A model generated the notes under the pieces. That model was not told the origin of the DNA. It was given only the letters and a program-made list of their open reading frames with translations, and made no database searches. Both the position numbers and the translations under genes were made by a program. A DNA stretch of 64,000 nucleotides from Bradyrhizobium manausense (GTDB lineage Bacteria > Pseudomonadota > Alphaproteobacteria > Rhizobiales > Xanthobacteraceae), in assembly GCF_018131105.1 (NCBI RefSeq), contig NZ_JAFCJI010000001.1, positions 3,446,001-3,510,000 of the forward strand, in the 5' to 3' direction. This document shows, one piece after another, positions 17,505 through 27,024 of the stretch (positions within the stretch are counted from its first letter, which is position 1; every line of letters begins with the position of its first letter).

Positions 17505-20500
17505 ATGCTGCACGACTGGGGCGTGATCGCTGCCGCTTTCGGCTATATCGGCTTCCTGTTCCTGGTGGCGAGCCACGGCGACCGCCGCTCGCCGGCCGGA
17601 CGCGGCCGTGCGTCCGGGCTGATCTATCCGCTGTCGCTGGCGATCTACTGCACCTCCTGGACCTTCTTCGGCTCTGTCGGCTTCGCCACCCGCACCTCGA
17701 CCGACTTCCTCGCGATCTATGTCGGCCCGATCCTGATGATCGGGCTTGGCGCCGGCGTACTCCGTCGCGTGATCCAGCTCGCGAAAGCTCACAACATCAC
17801 CTCGATCGCCGACTTTATCGGCGCCCGCTACGGCAAGAGCCAGGCGGTCGCGGCAACAGTGGCGCTGATCGCGATCATCGGCTCGGTGCCTTACATCGCG
17901 CTCCAGCTCAAGGCCGTCGCATCCTCGCTCGAGGTCATCCTGAGCGAGGATCAGGCATTCTCCCACATTCCGATCCTCGGCGACATTGCACTGATGGTGA
18001 CGCTGGCGATGGCGGCCTTCGCGGTGCTGTTCGGCACGCGGCAGACCGACGCCACCGAGCATCAGCACGGATTGATGCTCGCGGTTGCGACCGAGTCCAC
18101 CATCAAGCTGACCGCCTTCCTCGCTGTCGGCATCTTCGTCACCTTCTGGATGTTCTCGCCGCACGAACTGATCGAGCGCGCGATGAAGACGCCCGAGGCG
18201 GTGCGTGCCATCGAGTATTCGCCGTCGATCGGCAACTTCCTGACCATGACGCTGCTGTCGCTGTGCGCGGTCATGCTGCTGCCGCGGCAGTTTCACGTCA
18301 GCGTCGTCGAGAATTCCTCGGATGCCGAGGTCAGCCGCGCGCGCTGGCTGTTTCCGCTCTATCTGGTCGCCATCAACGTGTTCGTGATCCCGATCGCGCT
18401 CGCCGGCCTTATCACGTTCCCCTTCGGCGCGGTCGACCCCGACATGTACGTGCTGGCCCTGCCGATGGAGGGCGGCGCAGGCCTTCTCAGCGTCGCCGTC
18501 TTCGTCGGCGGCCTGTCGGCGGCGACCGCGATGGTGATCGTCGAATGCGTCGCGCTCTCCATCATGGTCTCGAACGATCTCGTGGTGCCGCTGGTGCTGC
18601 AACGACGGCCCGAGGGGCGCGCCGGGACCACCGATTTCGGCGACTTCCTGCTGCGCTCGCGGCGGCTCGCGATCTTCGCCATCATGGTGATGGCTTATTT
18701 CTACTATCGCGCGCTCGGCAACACCCAGCTCGCGGCGATCGGCCTGTTGTCCTTTGCCGCGATCGCCCAGCTCGCGCCAAGCTTCTTCGGCGGACTGTTG
18801 TGGCGGCGGGCCACCGCGCGCGGCGCCATCGGCGGCATGCTGATTGGCTTTGCGGTGTGGCTCTACACGCTGTTCATCCCGAGTTTCATGGACACCTCGA
18901 CAGCGGGCATCCTGCTGCTCCAGCACGGCCCGTTCGGCATCGAGGCGCTGCGGCCGCAGGCGCTGTTCGGCGCCGACCTGCCGCCGCTGATGCATGGGGT
19001 GGTCTGGTCGCTCTCGCTCAACATTCTCACCTATGTGCTGCTGTCGCTGGCGCGGCGGCCTTCCTCGATCGAGCTGGTGCAGGCCGATCTGTTCGTTCCC
19101 AACACGCTCGCGCCGATCGCCCCGAATTTCCGCCGCTGGCGCACCACCGTCACAGTGCAGGACATCCAGACCACGGTCGCGCAATATCTCGGTCCCGATC
19201 GCGCTCGGCATTCGTTCGAGGCGTTCTCGGCACGGCGCAACATGCGGCTGGAATCGGGAGCGCCCGCCGATTTCGAGTTGCTGCAGCACGCCGAGCACCT
19301 GATCGCGTCCTCGATCGGGGCTGCGTCCTCGCGGCTCGTGATGTCGCTGCTGCTGCGCAAGCGCACGGTCTCCGCGAGAGCCGCACTGAAGCTGCTCGAC
19401 GATTCCCATGCGGCGCTGCATTTCAACCGCGAGATCCTTCAGACCGCGCTCAACCATGTGCGCCAGGGCATCGCGGTGTTCGACGCCGATCTGCAGCTGA
19501 TCTGCTCCAACCGGCAGTTCGGCGATCTCCTCAACGTGCCTCCGCATTTCATCCAGTTCGGTACGCCGCTGCGCGAGATTCTCGAATTCATGGGCGTAAG
19601 CGATCCCGCCGGTGAGGCGAACCGCGAAGCGATGATCGAGCAACGGCTTGTGGCCTACACGACCGACAGCGAGCCCTATCTCGAACGCCTGCCGGAACGC
19701 CACATGGTGATCGAGGTGCTCACCAACCGCATGCCCGGCGGCGGCTTCGTCATCACCTTCACCGACGTCACACCGAGCTTCGAGGCGGCCGAAGCGCTGG
19801 AGCGCGCCAATGCGACGCTGGAAAAGCGCGTGCGCGACCGCACCGAAGAACTGACCCGGCTGAACTCGGAGCTGGCGCTGGCCAAGAGCAGCGCGGAGGA
19901 CGCCAGCATCTCCAAGACGCGCTTCCTCGCGGCGGCCAGCCACGATATTCTCCAGCCGCTCAACGCGGCACGGCTCTATGTCACGAGCCTGGTCGAGCGC
20001 CAGCATAGCGGCGAGGAAACGCGGCTGGTCGAGAATATCGACGAGTCGTTGCAGGCGATCGAGGAGATCCTCGGCGCGCTGCTGGACATTTCCAGGCTCG
20101 ATGCCGGCGCGATGACGACCTCGATCTCGAGCTTCAAGATGGCCGATCTGATGCGTTCGCTGGAGATCGAGTTCGCGCCGATCGCGCGCGCCAAGGGCCT
20201 CGATCTCACTTTCGTGCCCTGCTCGCTGCCGGTCGAGTCGGACCGCTTGCTGCTGCGGCGGCTGTTGCAGAACCTGATCTCGAACGCGATCAAATACACC
20301 CCGCGCGGACGCGTGCTGGTCGGCTGCCGGCGCCATGGCGCCTCGCTCAAGATCGGCGTGTACGACACCGGCGTCGGCATTCCTGCGGTCAAGCGCGGCG
20401 AGATCTTCAAGGAGTTCCATCGCCTCGAGCAGGGCGCGCGGATCGCACGCGGTCTGGGCCTGGGACTCTCGATCGTCGAGCGGCTGGCGCGCGTGCTCGG

Positions 20501-21014
20501 CCACGGCATTGCCATCGACGCCAATGCCGGCGGCGGCTCGCTGTTCGCCGTGACCGTGCCGACGGCGAAGGCGGTGACGCTGACCGCGGCGGTGACCAGC
20601 GCAACGCCGCTGGCGCGCGCGCCGATCTCGGGTGCGCTGATCGTCTGCATCGAGAACGATGCTGCGATCCTCGACGGCATGCGGACGCTGTTGAAAGCCT
20701 GGCACGCCGAGGTGATCGCGGTCGCCGATCCCGAAGCGGCGATCACCGCCATCGAGGCCGCCGGCCGGAGCGTCACCGGGCTGCTCGTCGACTATCACCT
20801 CGACCGTGGCAACGGCATTGCCGCCATCCGCGACATTCGCCGCCGATTCGGCGACACCATCCCCGCGATCCTGATTACCGCCGACCGCAGTCCCGCCGTG
20901 CAGATGGCCGCGCGCGACGAGAAGATCGCGGTGCTGAACAAGCCGGTGAAGCCGGCTTCGCTACGCGCCTTGCTCGGGCAATGGCGGACGCAACAGATGG
21001 TGGCGGCGGAATAG
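17505..21014 (+). CDS. Transporter-fused hybrid histidine kinase (SSF domain + PAS + kinase + receiver)
   Basis: The product has 1169 residues from the ATG at 17505 (AGGGAGAA upstream; a GTG at 17478 is an alternative). Residues 1-510 carry about 13 hydrophobic segments with sodium/solute symporter features (LAIYCTSWTFFGSVGFATRT, FIGARYGKSQAVAA). A PAS-like domain follows at 640-745, then a coiled coil. Next come a HisKA domain with His813 in ASHDILQPLNAARL, a HATPase (NLISNAIKYTPRG, GLGLSIVERLA) and a receiver with Asp1096 in LLVDYHLDRGNG. The layout equals CrbS/MctS-type sensors of carboxylate metabolism. The likely partner is the LuxR-type regulator at 27025-27696. Confidence 0.9.
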   Translation: MLHDWGVIAAAFGYIGFLFLVASHGDRRSPAGRGRASGLIYPLSLAIYCTSWTFFGSVGFATRTSTDFLAIYVGPILMIGLGAGVLRRVIQLAKAHNITSIADFIGARYGKSQAVAATVALIAIIGSVPYIALQLKAVASSLEVILSEDQAFSHIPILGDIALMVTLAMAAFAVLFGTRQTDATEHQHGLMLAVATESTIKLTAFLAVGIFVTFWMFSPHELIERAMKTPEAVRAIEYSPSIGNFLTMTLLSLCAVMLLPRQFHVSVVENSSDAEVSRARWLFPLYLVAINVFVIPIALAGLITFPFGAVDPDMYVLALPMEGGAGLLSVAVFVGGLSAATAMVIVECVALSIMVSNDLVVPLVLQRRPEGRAGTTDFGDFLLRSRRLAIFAIMVMAYFYYRALGNTQLAAIGLLSFAAIAQLAPSFFGGLLWRRATARGAIGGMLIGFAVWLYTLFIPSFMDTSTAGILLLQHGPFGIEALRPQALFGADLPPLMHGVVWSLSLNILTYVLLSLARRPSSIELVQADLFVPNTLAPIAPNFRRWRTTVTVQDIQTTVAQYLGPDRARHSFEAFSARRNMRLESGAPADFELLQHAEHLIASSIGAASSRLVMSLLLRKRTVSARAALKLLDDSHAALHFNREILQTALNHVRQGIAVFDADLQLICSNRQFGDLLNVPPHFIQFGTPLREILEFMGVSDPAGEANREAMIEQRLVAYTTDSEPYLERLPERHMVIEVLTNRMPGGGFVITFTDVTPSFEAAEALERANATLEKRVRDRTEELTRLNSELALAKSSAEDASISKTRFLAAASHDILQPLNAARLYVTSLVERQHSGEETRLVENIDESLQAIEEILGALLDISRLDAGAMTTSISSFKMADLMRSLEIEFAPIARAKGLDLTFVPCSLPVESDRLLLRRLLQNLISNAIKYTPRGRVLVGCRRHGASLKIGVYDTGVGIPAVKRGEIFKEFHRLEQGARIARGLGLGLSIVERLARVLGHGIAIDANAGGGSLFAVTVPTAKAVTLTAAVTSATPLARAPISGALIVCIENDAAILDGMRTLLKAWHAEVIAVADPEAAITAIEAAGRSVTGLLVDYHLDRGNGIAAIRDIRRRFGDTIPAILITADRSPAVQMAARDEKIAVLNKPVKPASLRALLGQWRTQQMVAAE

Positions 21015-21025
21015 CGCGCCGCCGG

Positions 21026-21847
21026 TCAGTAATCCGTCGAGACGCTGAGCGTACGCCACTGATCCAGTTCAACGAGGCGCTGCCGATCCGTCGCCGCAAT
21101 GGCGTTCACGGCGTCGCTGCCGAGCGCGATGCGCAGAGGCGGACGATCCATCTCGGCGAGCTTCAGCACGACCGCCGCGGCCTTGGCGGGATCGCCGGGC
21201 TGACGGCCGTCGTAATCGCGTTGCATCCTGATGGCGGCACCGACAATGGCGTCGTATTCGGCGCGGCCCTCATCCGTGCCATGTGCGGCCTCGGCGAAGC
21301 CGGTGCGGAAGCCGCCTGGCTCGACGATTGTCACGTGCACGCCGATCAGCGCCATCTCGCGCGCCAGCGATTCCGAGAAGCCCTCGACGCCCCATTTCGC
21401 AGCCGAATAGGCCGCGCGGGCTGGCGCACCGATCCGGCCACCAACCGAGGAGAATTGCACGATGTGCCCGCGGCGCTGCTGGCGCAGCACGGGGATCGCG
21501 GCTTTCGTGACGATAATAGTGCCGATCAAATTGGCGTCGATCTGCTGCCGGAACGATTCCAGGCTCGTGTCCTCGACTGATCCGAGTTCACCATAGCCGG
21601 CATTGTTCACGACCACGTCGATGCCGCCGAACGCCTCGACAGCCAGACCGACGGCGGCTTGTGCGGCTACTTCGTCGGTTACATCAAGCGTTGCGAATCG
21701 CAGCCTTTCGGCAAAGCGTCCAAGTAACGGTTCAAGCCGACCTGCATCGCGGGCCGTCGCAACCACTTGGTCGCCCGTCGCGAGCGCGGCTTCCGCGATG
21801 GCCCGCCCGATCCCGCGTGAGCTGCCACTGATGAACCAGGTCTTCAC
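21026..21847 (-). CDS. Short-chain dehydrogenase/reductase
   Basis: The product has 273 residues. It is a classical SDR: SGSSRGIG at 7-14 (dinucleotide loop), NNAG at 81-84, and catalytic Ser133/134, Tyr147 and Lys151 in YSAAK. The PGGF segment after the active site fits NAD(P)-binding SDRs acting on small hydroxyl or keto substrates. It is the last gene of a leftward run (Ohr, hydrolase, P460, SDR) and converges on the kinase gene with 11 bp between stops. Confidence 0.88.
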   Translation of the reverse strand: MKTWFISGSSRGIGRAIAEAALATGDQVVATARDAGRLEPLLGRFAERLRFATLDVTDEVAAQAAVGLAVEAFGGIDVVVNNAGYGELGSVEDTSLESFRQQIDANLIGTIIVTKAAIPVLRQQRRGHIVQFSSVGGRIGAPARAAYSAAKWGVEGFSESLAREMALIGVHVTIVEPGGFRTGFAEAAHGTDEGRAEYDAIVGAAIRMQRDYDGRQPGDPAKAAAVVLKLAEMDRPPLRIALGSDAVNAIAATDRQRLVELDQWRTLSVSTDY

Positions 21848-21867
21848 GATGAGGCCTCCAGATCGTC

Positions 21868-22422
21868 TCAGGGCGCGAGTCGTGTGAAGACGTAGTCGTG
21901 CCCCTTGGCGCGGGCTTCGTGGCAGGCGAAGCAGGTTCGGTGTTGCGCCTCGTCGACCGACTTGCCGTTGACGAAGCGGCCAAAGCCCCAGCCGCCGGTC
22001 GCGGCATATCTCCTGGAATCCTTCACCATCACCTGAACGGTGGTGGCGGCGCCGGGAATGGTCGCGGATGCGAAGTCGGGCGACTGCGTGCGCTTCCAGG
22101 CGCGCTTCACCAGAATGGTGCCGTCGGGAAACGGCAGCTTGCCGTCCTGATAGGCGTCGATGGCGGTCTGGTTGCCGAAGACGGCCCGCAGTTCATTCAG
22201 CGGCGCCGCCTCTTCGGCCGGCGCAATCAGCTCCCACTGCTTGTAGCCACCGGGAATCGTGACGCCGAAAATCGGTGAAGCAGCGGCTGTCGCAGGACCC
22301 TCCGCGAACGCGATCGAGACCAGATACGGCACGCACGTCAGAAGGACGACGAGCAGGAGCGCGGCCAGCACTATGACCGCGACATAGGAGGACTTTTTCT
22401 TGTCGGATTCGGGGAACGTCAT
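21868..22422 (-). CDS. Membrane-anchored cytochrome P460-family protein
   Basis: The product has 184 residues. One N-terminal transmembrane helix (about 13-40) anchors a periplasmic domain. The C-terminal haem c motif CFACH (Cys164, Cys167, His168) is in the usual P460 position, after the FASATIPGAATTVQVMVKDS and GGWGFGRFVNGK segments typical of P460 proteins. Family members oxidise hydroxylamine or detoxify NO-type species, but many have no known substrate. It needs periplasmic haem attachment. It is 20 bp from the SDR gene, same strand. Confidence 0.82.
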   Translation of the reverse strand: MTFPESDKKKSSYVAVIVLAALLLVVLLTCVPYLVSIAFAEGPATAAASPIFGVTIPGGYKQWELIAPAEEAAPLNELRAVFGNQTAIDAYQDGKLPFPDGTILVKRAWKRTQSPDFASATIPGAATTVQVMVKDSRRYAATGGWGFGRFVNGKSVDEAQHRTCFACHEARAKGHDYVFTRLAP

Positions 22423-22496
22423 GACATCTTCTTCAGGCTGGGATCGCAGCGCAGCCTCGGTCCGGCCCGCGCCGGACCGAGGTCCTGGGCGGGGGC

Positions 22497-23528
22497 TCAG
22501 GCGCTACCATCGGCGTCAATGACGGCCTTGGCGAAGGCCTGCGGTGCTTCCTGCGGAAGATTGTGACCGATGCCGCCGGTGATCAGGCGATAATCGTAGC
22601 GGCCGGAGAACTTCTTGGCGTAGGCGCTGGGATCGGGGTGCGGCGCACCGTTGGCGTCGCCTTCCATCGTGATAGCAGGCACCTCGATGACAGGCGTTGC
22701 CGCGAGCTTCTTTTCGATCTCCTCGTACTTCGCCTCGCCCTTGGCGAGCCCGAGCCGCCAGCGGTAATTGTGGATCGTGATCGCGACGTGATCCTTGTTC
22801 TCGAAGGCCTTCGCGCTGCGATCGAAGGTGGCGTCGTCGAACTTCCACTGCGGCGAGGCCAGCTTCCAGATCAGCTTTGCGAAATCATGCGTGTACTTCT
22901 CGTAGCCGGCGCGGCCGCGCTCGGTCGCAAAATAAAACTGATACCACCATTGCAATTCCGCCGCCGGAGGCAGCGGCACGTTGCCCGCCGCCTGGCTGGA
23001 GATCAGATAGCCGCTCACCGACACCAGCGAGCGGCAGCGCTCCGGCCACAGCGCCGCGATGATATCGGCGGTGCGCGCACCCCAGTCGAAACCGGCGATA
23101 GCAGCCTTCTTGATGTTAAGCGCATCCATCAGCGCGATGATGTCGGCGGCCAGCGCGCCCGGCTCGCCGTTGCGCAGCGTCTCGCTGGAGAGGAACTGCG
23201 TCGAGCCGTAGCCGCGCAGATATGGAATGATGACGCGATAGCCGGCCTGCGCCAAAATCGGTGCGACATCGACGAAGCTGTGAATGTCGTAGGGCCAGCC
23301 GTGGAGCAGGATCGCGACCGGGCCGGTCGCGGGGCCGGCTTCGGCATAGCCCACGTTCAGCACGCCCGCGTTGATCTGCTTGATCGTGCCGAACGAGGCG
23401 TTCGATGTGGAGGATCGCGGCGCTTCCGTTTCGGCACGCGCGAGGTCGATCACGCCGAGACCGGCGGCAACGGTGCCGGCGGCGACGCCGAGGAACTGGC
23501 GGCGATGCTGGTCGATAATCTGTGTCAT
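22497..23528 (-). CDS. Tat-exported alpha/beta hydrolase with aspartate nucleophile (epoxide-hydrolase-like)
   Basis: The product has 343 residues. It begins with a twin-arginine leader (RRQFLG at 9-14, then a hydrophobic alanine-rich stretch), so it is predicted to be exported folded. HGWP is at 76-79 and the nucleophile elbow GFDWGA holds Asp148 in place of Ser, as in epoxide hydrolases and haloalkane dehalogenases. A C-terminal His lies in GIGHNLPQEAPQAF. A periplasmic Asp-nucleophile hydrolase next to an exported P460 cytochrome suggests handling of a reactive organic compound outside the cytoplasm; this is inference. Confidence 0.82.
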   Translation of the reverse strand: MTQIIDQHRRQFLGVAAGTVAAGLGVIDLARAETEAPRSSTSNASFGTIKQINAGVLNVGYAEAGPATGPVAILLHGWPYDIHSFVDVAPILAQAGYRVIIPYLRGYGSTQFLSSETLRNGEPGALAADIIALMDALNIKKAAIAGFDWGARTADIIAALWPERCRSLVSVSGYLISSQAAGNVPLPPAAELQWWYQFYFATERGRAGYEKYTHDFAKLIWKLASPQWKFDDATFDRSAKAFENKDHVAITIHNYRWRLGLAKGEAKYEEIEKKLAATPVIEVPAITMEGDANGAPHPDPSAYAKKFSGRYDYRLITGGIGHNLPQEAPQAFAKAVIDADGSA

Positions 23529-23562
23529 GGTCGTGGTGTCCTGTTGGTCGTTGTCGAAGTCG

Positions 23563-23982
23563 TCAGATCAGATCGACCGTCACGTCGATGTTGCCGCGAA
23601 CGGCCTTGGAATACGGACAGGTCTGGTGCGCCTCATCGATGAGATCGCGCGCGACGTCGCGGTCGAGACCGGGCAGGCTGACACCAAGACGCGCTCTGAG
23701 CGCATAGGCGCCCTCGTCAAGCACGAGATCGATTTCGGCATCGATCGCACTTTTGCTCGGAAGCACGATTTTCCGCTTGCGGGCCGCGATCTCCATGGCG
23801 CCCTCGAAGCAGGCGGACCAGCCGGCGGCGAACAACTGTTCGGGATTGGTGCCGATGCCGGCCCCGCCCGGCGGCGACAGCCGCACATCGAGGCGACCAT
23901 CGGAGCTGCGGGACATCCCGTCCTGACGCCCTCCAATGGTGTGGGTTCGCGCCGTGTAGAGCAGTTTTTCCGTTTGGCTCAT
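23563..23982 (-). CDS. ohr: Ohr/OsmC-type organic hydroperoxide reductase
   Basis: The product has 139 residues, a typical Ohr length. The two redox cysteines are Cys58 (NPEQLFAAGWSACF) and Cys122 (AHQTCPYSKA), and the Ohr-specific motifs LLYTARTHTIGGR and PPGGAG..TNPEQLFAA are present. Ohr reduces organic and lipid hydroperoxides with lipoyl-protein thiols in the cytosol. It is the first gene of a leftward operon and is divergent from the large regulator at 24179. No OhrR gene is adjacent. Confidence 0.92.
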   Translation of the reverse strand: MSQTEKLLYTARTHTIGGRQDGMSRSSDGRLDVRLSPPGGAGIGTNPEQLFAAGWSACFEGAMEIAARKRKIVLPSKSAIDAEIDLVLDEGAYALRARLGVSLPGLDRDVARDLIDEAHQTCPYSKAVRGNIDVTVDLI

Positions 23983-24178
23983 GAAAGTCTCCTTGCCGGT
24001 ACGCGATTGACTAACAGCGCCTGTCGCAAGACTCCCGTTTGGAGTTGTGAGATGTTGTGAGGCTGGTTGGGAACCCAGCTATGACATTTGCAAACGCGGC
24101 CTGATGCCGCTGGAGGGCCGGGCTTGCGGGATCGCTGCGTGCTGGCTATCCGGTTCTGCAAATGAGCAAGATTTCGCG

Positions 24179-27019
24179 ATGACCGAGCTGGCCGGGCCCG
24201 CCGCAACAACACTCTCGTTCGGACCATTCACCGTGACGCCGCATGAGCGGCTGGTGACGCGCGACGGCATTGTGCTGCCGATGGGCGCCAAGAGCTTCGA
24301 TACGCTGATCGCACTGATGTCGCGGCCGAACGAGGTCGTCAGCAAATGGGACCTGATGGGCCTGGTCTGGCCCGGCATGAGTGTCGAGGAAGCCAATCTG
24401 CGCTTCCACATCGCAGCGCTGCGGAAAGCACTCGGCGACGGCAAGGACGGCGCCCGCTACATCACGACGCTGTCAGGCCGCGGCTATTGTTTCGTGGCGT
24501 CGATCTCGCAAGCCGGCGCTCAGACCGAGCCACCGCGGGCAGCTCAGACGGAATTGCCACCCGTAAAACTACCCAACCGATTGCAACGAATGGTCGGACG
24601 CACCGACGCGGTCGCCGCCGTGTCGGACAAGCTCATCACATCCCGGTTCGTCACGATCGTGGGCCCGGGCGGCGTCGGCAAGACGGCCGTCGCGGTGGCA
24701 ATCGCGCATGATCTGCTCGCGACGTTTGCAGGGGTCGCACACTTCGTTGATCTTGCCGCACTGAGCGATCCCGACCTCGTGATCACGTCGCTGCTGCTAA
24801 TGCTCGGACTGCCCGACCAGACCGACGATCCGATGCCTGCTCTGCTGGCGCACCTGCACGACAAGCGCATGTTGCTGATCCTGGACAATTGCGAGCATGT
24901 GATCGCGGCCGCTGCCCCGCTCGCCGCGGACATCTTTCAGGCCGCGCCACAGGTCCACATCCTGGCAACCAGCCGCGAGGCGCTTCGCGTCGAAGGCGAG
25001 CAGGTCTACCGGCTGGCCTCGCTTGGCGTACCGCCCGAAGATTCCGGACTGACGGCCGCGGTGGCCCGGACCTATCCCGCACTCGAGCTCTTCCTTGAAC
25101 GCGCAAAAGCTGGGGGTGCCCGGATCGCGCTCGACGATTCCAATGCGGCGATTGCCGCGAGAATCTGCCGCAAGCTCGACGGCATGGCGCTCGCGATCGA
25201 GCTCGCCGCCGGCCGCGTCGAAGCCTATGGCCTGGAACAGACCGCGACGCTGCTCGACGAGCGCCTCAATCTTTTGTGGCAGGGTCAGCGGACGGCGCCG
25301 CCGCGGCAGAAGACGTTGCAGGCCACGCTGGACTGGAGCTACGGATTGCTGTCCGAGATCGAACGCCTGGTGCTGCGCAGGCTTGCGGTTTTCGCCGGCC
25401 ATTTCACCATTGACGCCGCGCTCGAGGTCGTGCCCGACGAACAGGTCGATCGCTCGCGTCTGTTCGAAGCCATCGACAGCCTCGTCGCCAAGTCGATGGT
25501 CGCGCCGCGGCCGATCGGCGCGATGATGCGCTATCGTCTGCTCGACACCACGCGCGCCTATCTGCTTGGGATCGCGGACGACGGATCGGCCCTCGCCGCC
25601 CGTCACGCCACCTATTACCGGCGATGGCTACAACAGGCCGGCACCAAATGGGCGACGGTGCCGAGCGCCGATGAACGTGCCATCCATTTCTCGGCGCTCC
25701 ACAATGTGCGCGCCGCGCTCGACTGGTGTTTTGGCCCGGGCGGCGACGTCGGCATCGGCATCGCGCTTGCCGCTGCGGCGGCACCGATTTTCCTGGCGAT
25801 GTCCCTGCTGACCGAATGCCGACGCTGGTCCGAACGGGCGCTGCTCGCAATCGATCACGCCTCGCGCGGCAGCATTGAAGAGATGCATCTGCAGGCCGCG
25901 CTTGGACTGACCCTGATGTTCACGCGCGGCGGCAGCGAGGCCGCGCGCGGCGCGCTGAGCCGGGCCCTCGCCATTGCAGACACGCTTGGCGATGCGCCGA
26001 ACCAGCTCCAGTTGCTCGGCCGGATGCACATTTTCCACGAGCGGATCGGCCAGTTCGAGCCTGCGCTCGCCTACGCACGACGAAGCCTCGTCGTCGCCGA
26101 GGCGCTGAGCGACGCCGCCTCGCTCGCTCTCGCGCAGTCGCTGCTCGGCGTCTCCTTGCATCTGGGCGGCGAACATCGCGATGCCCTGAAGATGCTGGAA
26201 GCCGCCTGGCACGGCCCTGGCACAGAGCGGATCAGCACGGTCTATGGCTTCGACCACCGCAATCGCGCCGGCATCTCGCTGGCGCGCGAATTGTGGTTGC
26301 AGGGCCGACCCGAAGAGGCGCGACAACTGGCCCGGCAGACGGTGGCTGAAGCCGCGCAGATGGATCATCCGATCACGCTCTGCATCGCGCTGATCTGGGC
26401 GGTCTCGATCGATCTCTGGAGCGGCGACCTCGACGCCGCGGACGCGAATATCGACCGCTTCATCGCGCATGCCCAATCGCGCTCGATGGGGCCCTATCTT
26501 GCGGTCGGCCGGGGCGTCAAGGGCGAGCTCGCGATCCGGCGCGGCGATGCGGAGAGCGGCATCGCGACGATCAGGCGCTCGCTGCAAGAACTCCACGAGT
26601 CCGGCTACGAGCTGCTCACCACGACGTTCAACATCGCACTGGTTCAGGGGCTTCTGGCGCTCGGACAGGTCGAGCAGAGTGCGCAACTGATCGACGAGGC
26701 GATCGATCTCGTCGATCAGGGCGGCGACCGTGTGTATGTGCCCGAGTTGCTGCGGATGAAGAGCAAGGTCCTGCTCTCGCAGCCGCAGCCGGACATCGCG
26801 CAAGCAGAGACGTTCCTCCTGCAATCGCTGGAGCTGAGCCGCCGCACCGGCGCGAAGGCCTGGGAGCTGCGTGCAGCGATCGATCTGGCAACGCTTCTTG
26901 TTGACCGGCAGCGCGGCAAGGAAGCAATGCCATTGCTCCAATCAGCGCTCCAAAGCTTCGTCGAGGATTCCGACACGGCGGATATCCGCGCCGCCAACGC
27001 ACTCATGAAGAAGCTGTAA
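24179..27019 (+). CDS. Winged-helix / NB-ARC-like NTPase / TPR transcriptional regulator
   Basis: The product has 946 residues from the ATG at 24179; the frame is open to 24047, but no upstream start has a clear RBS. Residues 8-108 are an OmpR-type winged helix (RLVTRDGIVLPMGAKSFDTL, YITTLSGRGYCFV). An AAA/NB-ARC-type ATPase follows, with Walker A GPGGVGKT at 162-169, Walker B MLLILDNCEH at 231-240 and ATSREALRVEGEQVYRL. The last about 400 residues are helical TPR-like repeats. This AfsR/MalT-like plan suggests an ATP-dependent one-component regulator sensing a small inducer. It is divergent from the ohr operon, its likely target. Confidence 0.85.
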   Translation: MTELAGPAATTLSFGPFTVTPHERLVTRDGIVLPMGAKSFDTLIALMSRPNEVVSKWDLMGLVWPGMSVEEANLRFHIAALRKALGDGKDGARYITTLSGRGYCFVASISQAGAQTEPPRAAQTELPPVKLPNRLQRMVGRTDAVAAVSDKLITSRFVTIVGPGGVGKTAVAVAIAHDLLATFAGVAHFVDLAALSDPDLVITSLLLMLGLPDQTDDPMPALLAHLHDKRMLLILDNCEHVIAAAAPLAADIFQAAPQVHILATSREALRVEGEQVYRLASLGVPPEDSGLTAAVARTYPALELFLERAKAGGARIALDDSNAAIAARICRKLDGMALAIELAAGRVEAYGLEQTATLLDERLNLLWQGQRTAPPRQKTLQATLDWSYGLLSEIERLVLRRLAVFAGHFTIDAALEVVPDEQVDRSRLFEAIDSLVAKSMVAPRPIGAMMRYRLLDTTRAYLLGIADDGSALAARHATYYRRWLQQAGTKWATVPSADERAIHFSALHNVRAALDWCFGPGGDVGIGIALAAAAAPIFLAMSLLTECRRWSERALLAIDHASRGSIEEMHLQAALGLTLMFTRGGSEAARGALSRALAIADTLGDAPNQLQLLGRMHIFHERIGQFEPALAYARRSLVVAEALSDAASLALAQSLLGVSLHLGGEHRDALKMLEAAWHGPGTERISTVYGFDHRNRAGISLARELWLQGRPEEARQLARQTVAEAAQMDHPITLCIALIWAVSIDLWSGDLDAADANIDRFIAHAQSRSMGPYLAVGRGVKGELAIRRGDAESGIATIRRSLQELHESGYELLTTTFNIALVQGLLALGQVEQSAQLIDEAIDLVDQGGDRVYVPELLRMKSKVLLSQPQPDIAQAETFLLQSLELSRRTGAKAWELRAAIDLATLLVDRQRGKEAMPLLQSALQSFVEDSDTADIRAANALMKKL

Positions 27020-27024
27020 CGCGA

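Noticed and set aside
17445..20798. 1117-residue open frame on the - strand
   Set aside because: It is the antisense shadow of the hybrid kinase. The product is Arg/His/Asp-rich without domains, as expected from a GC-rich gene read backwards; there is no RBS.
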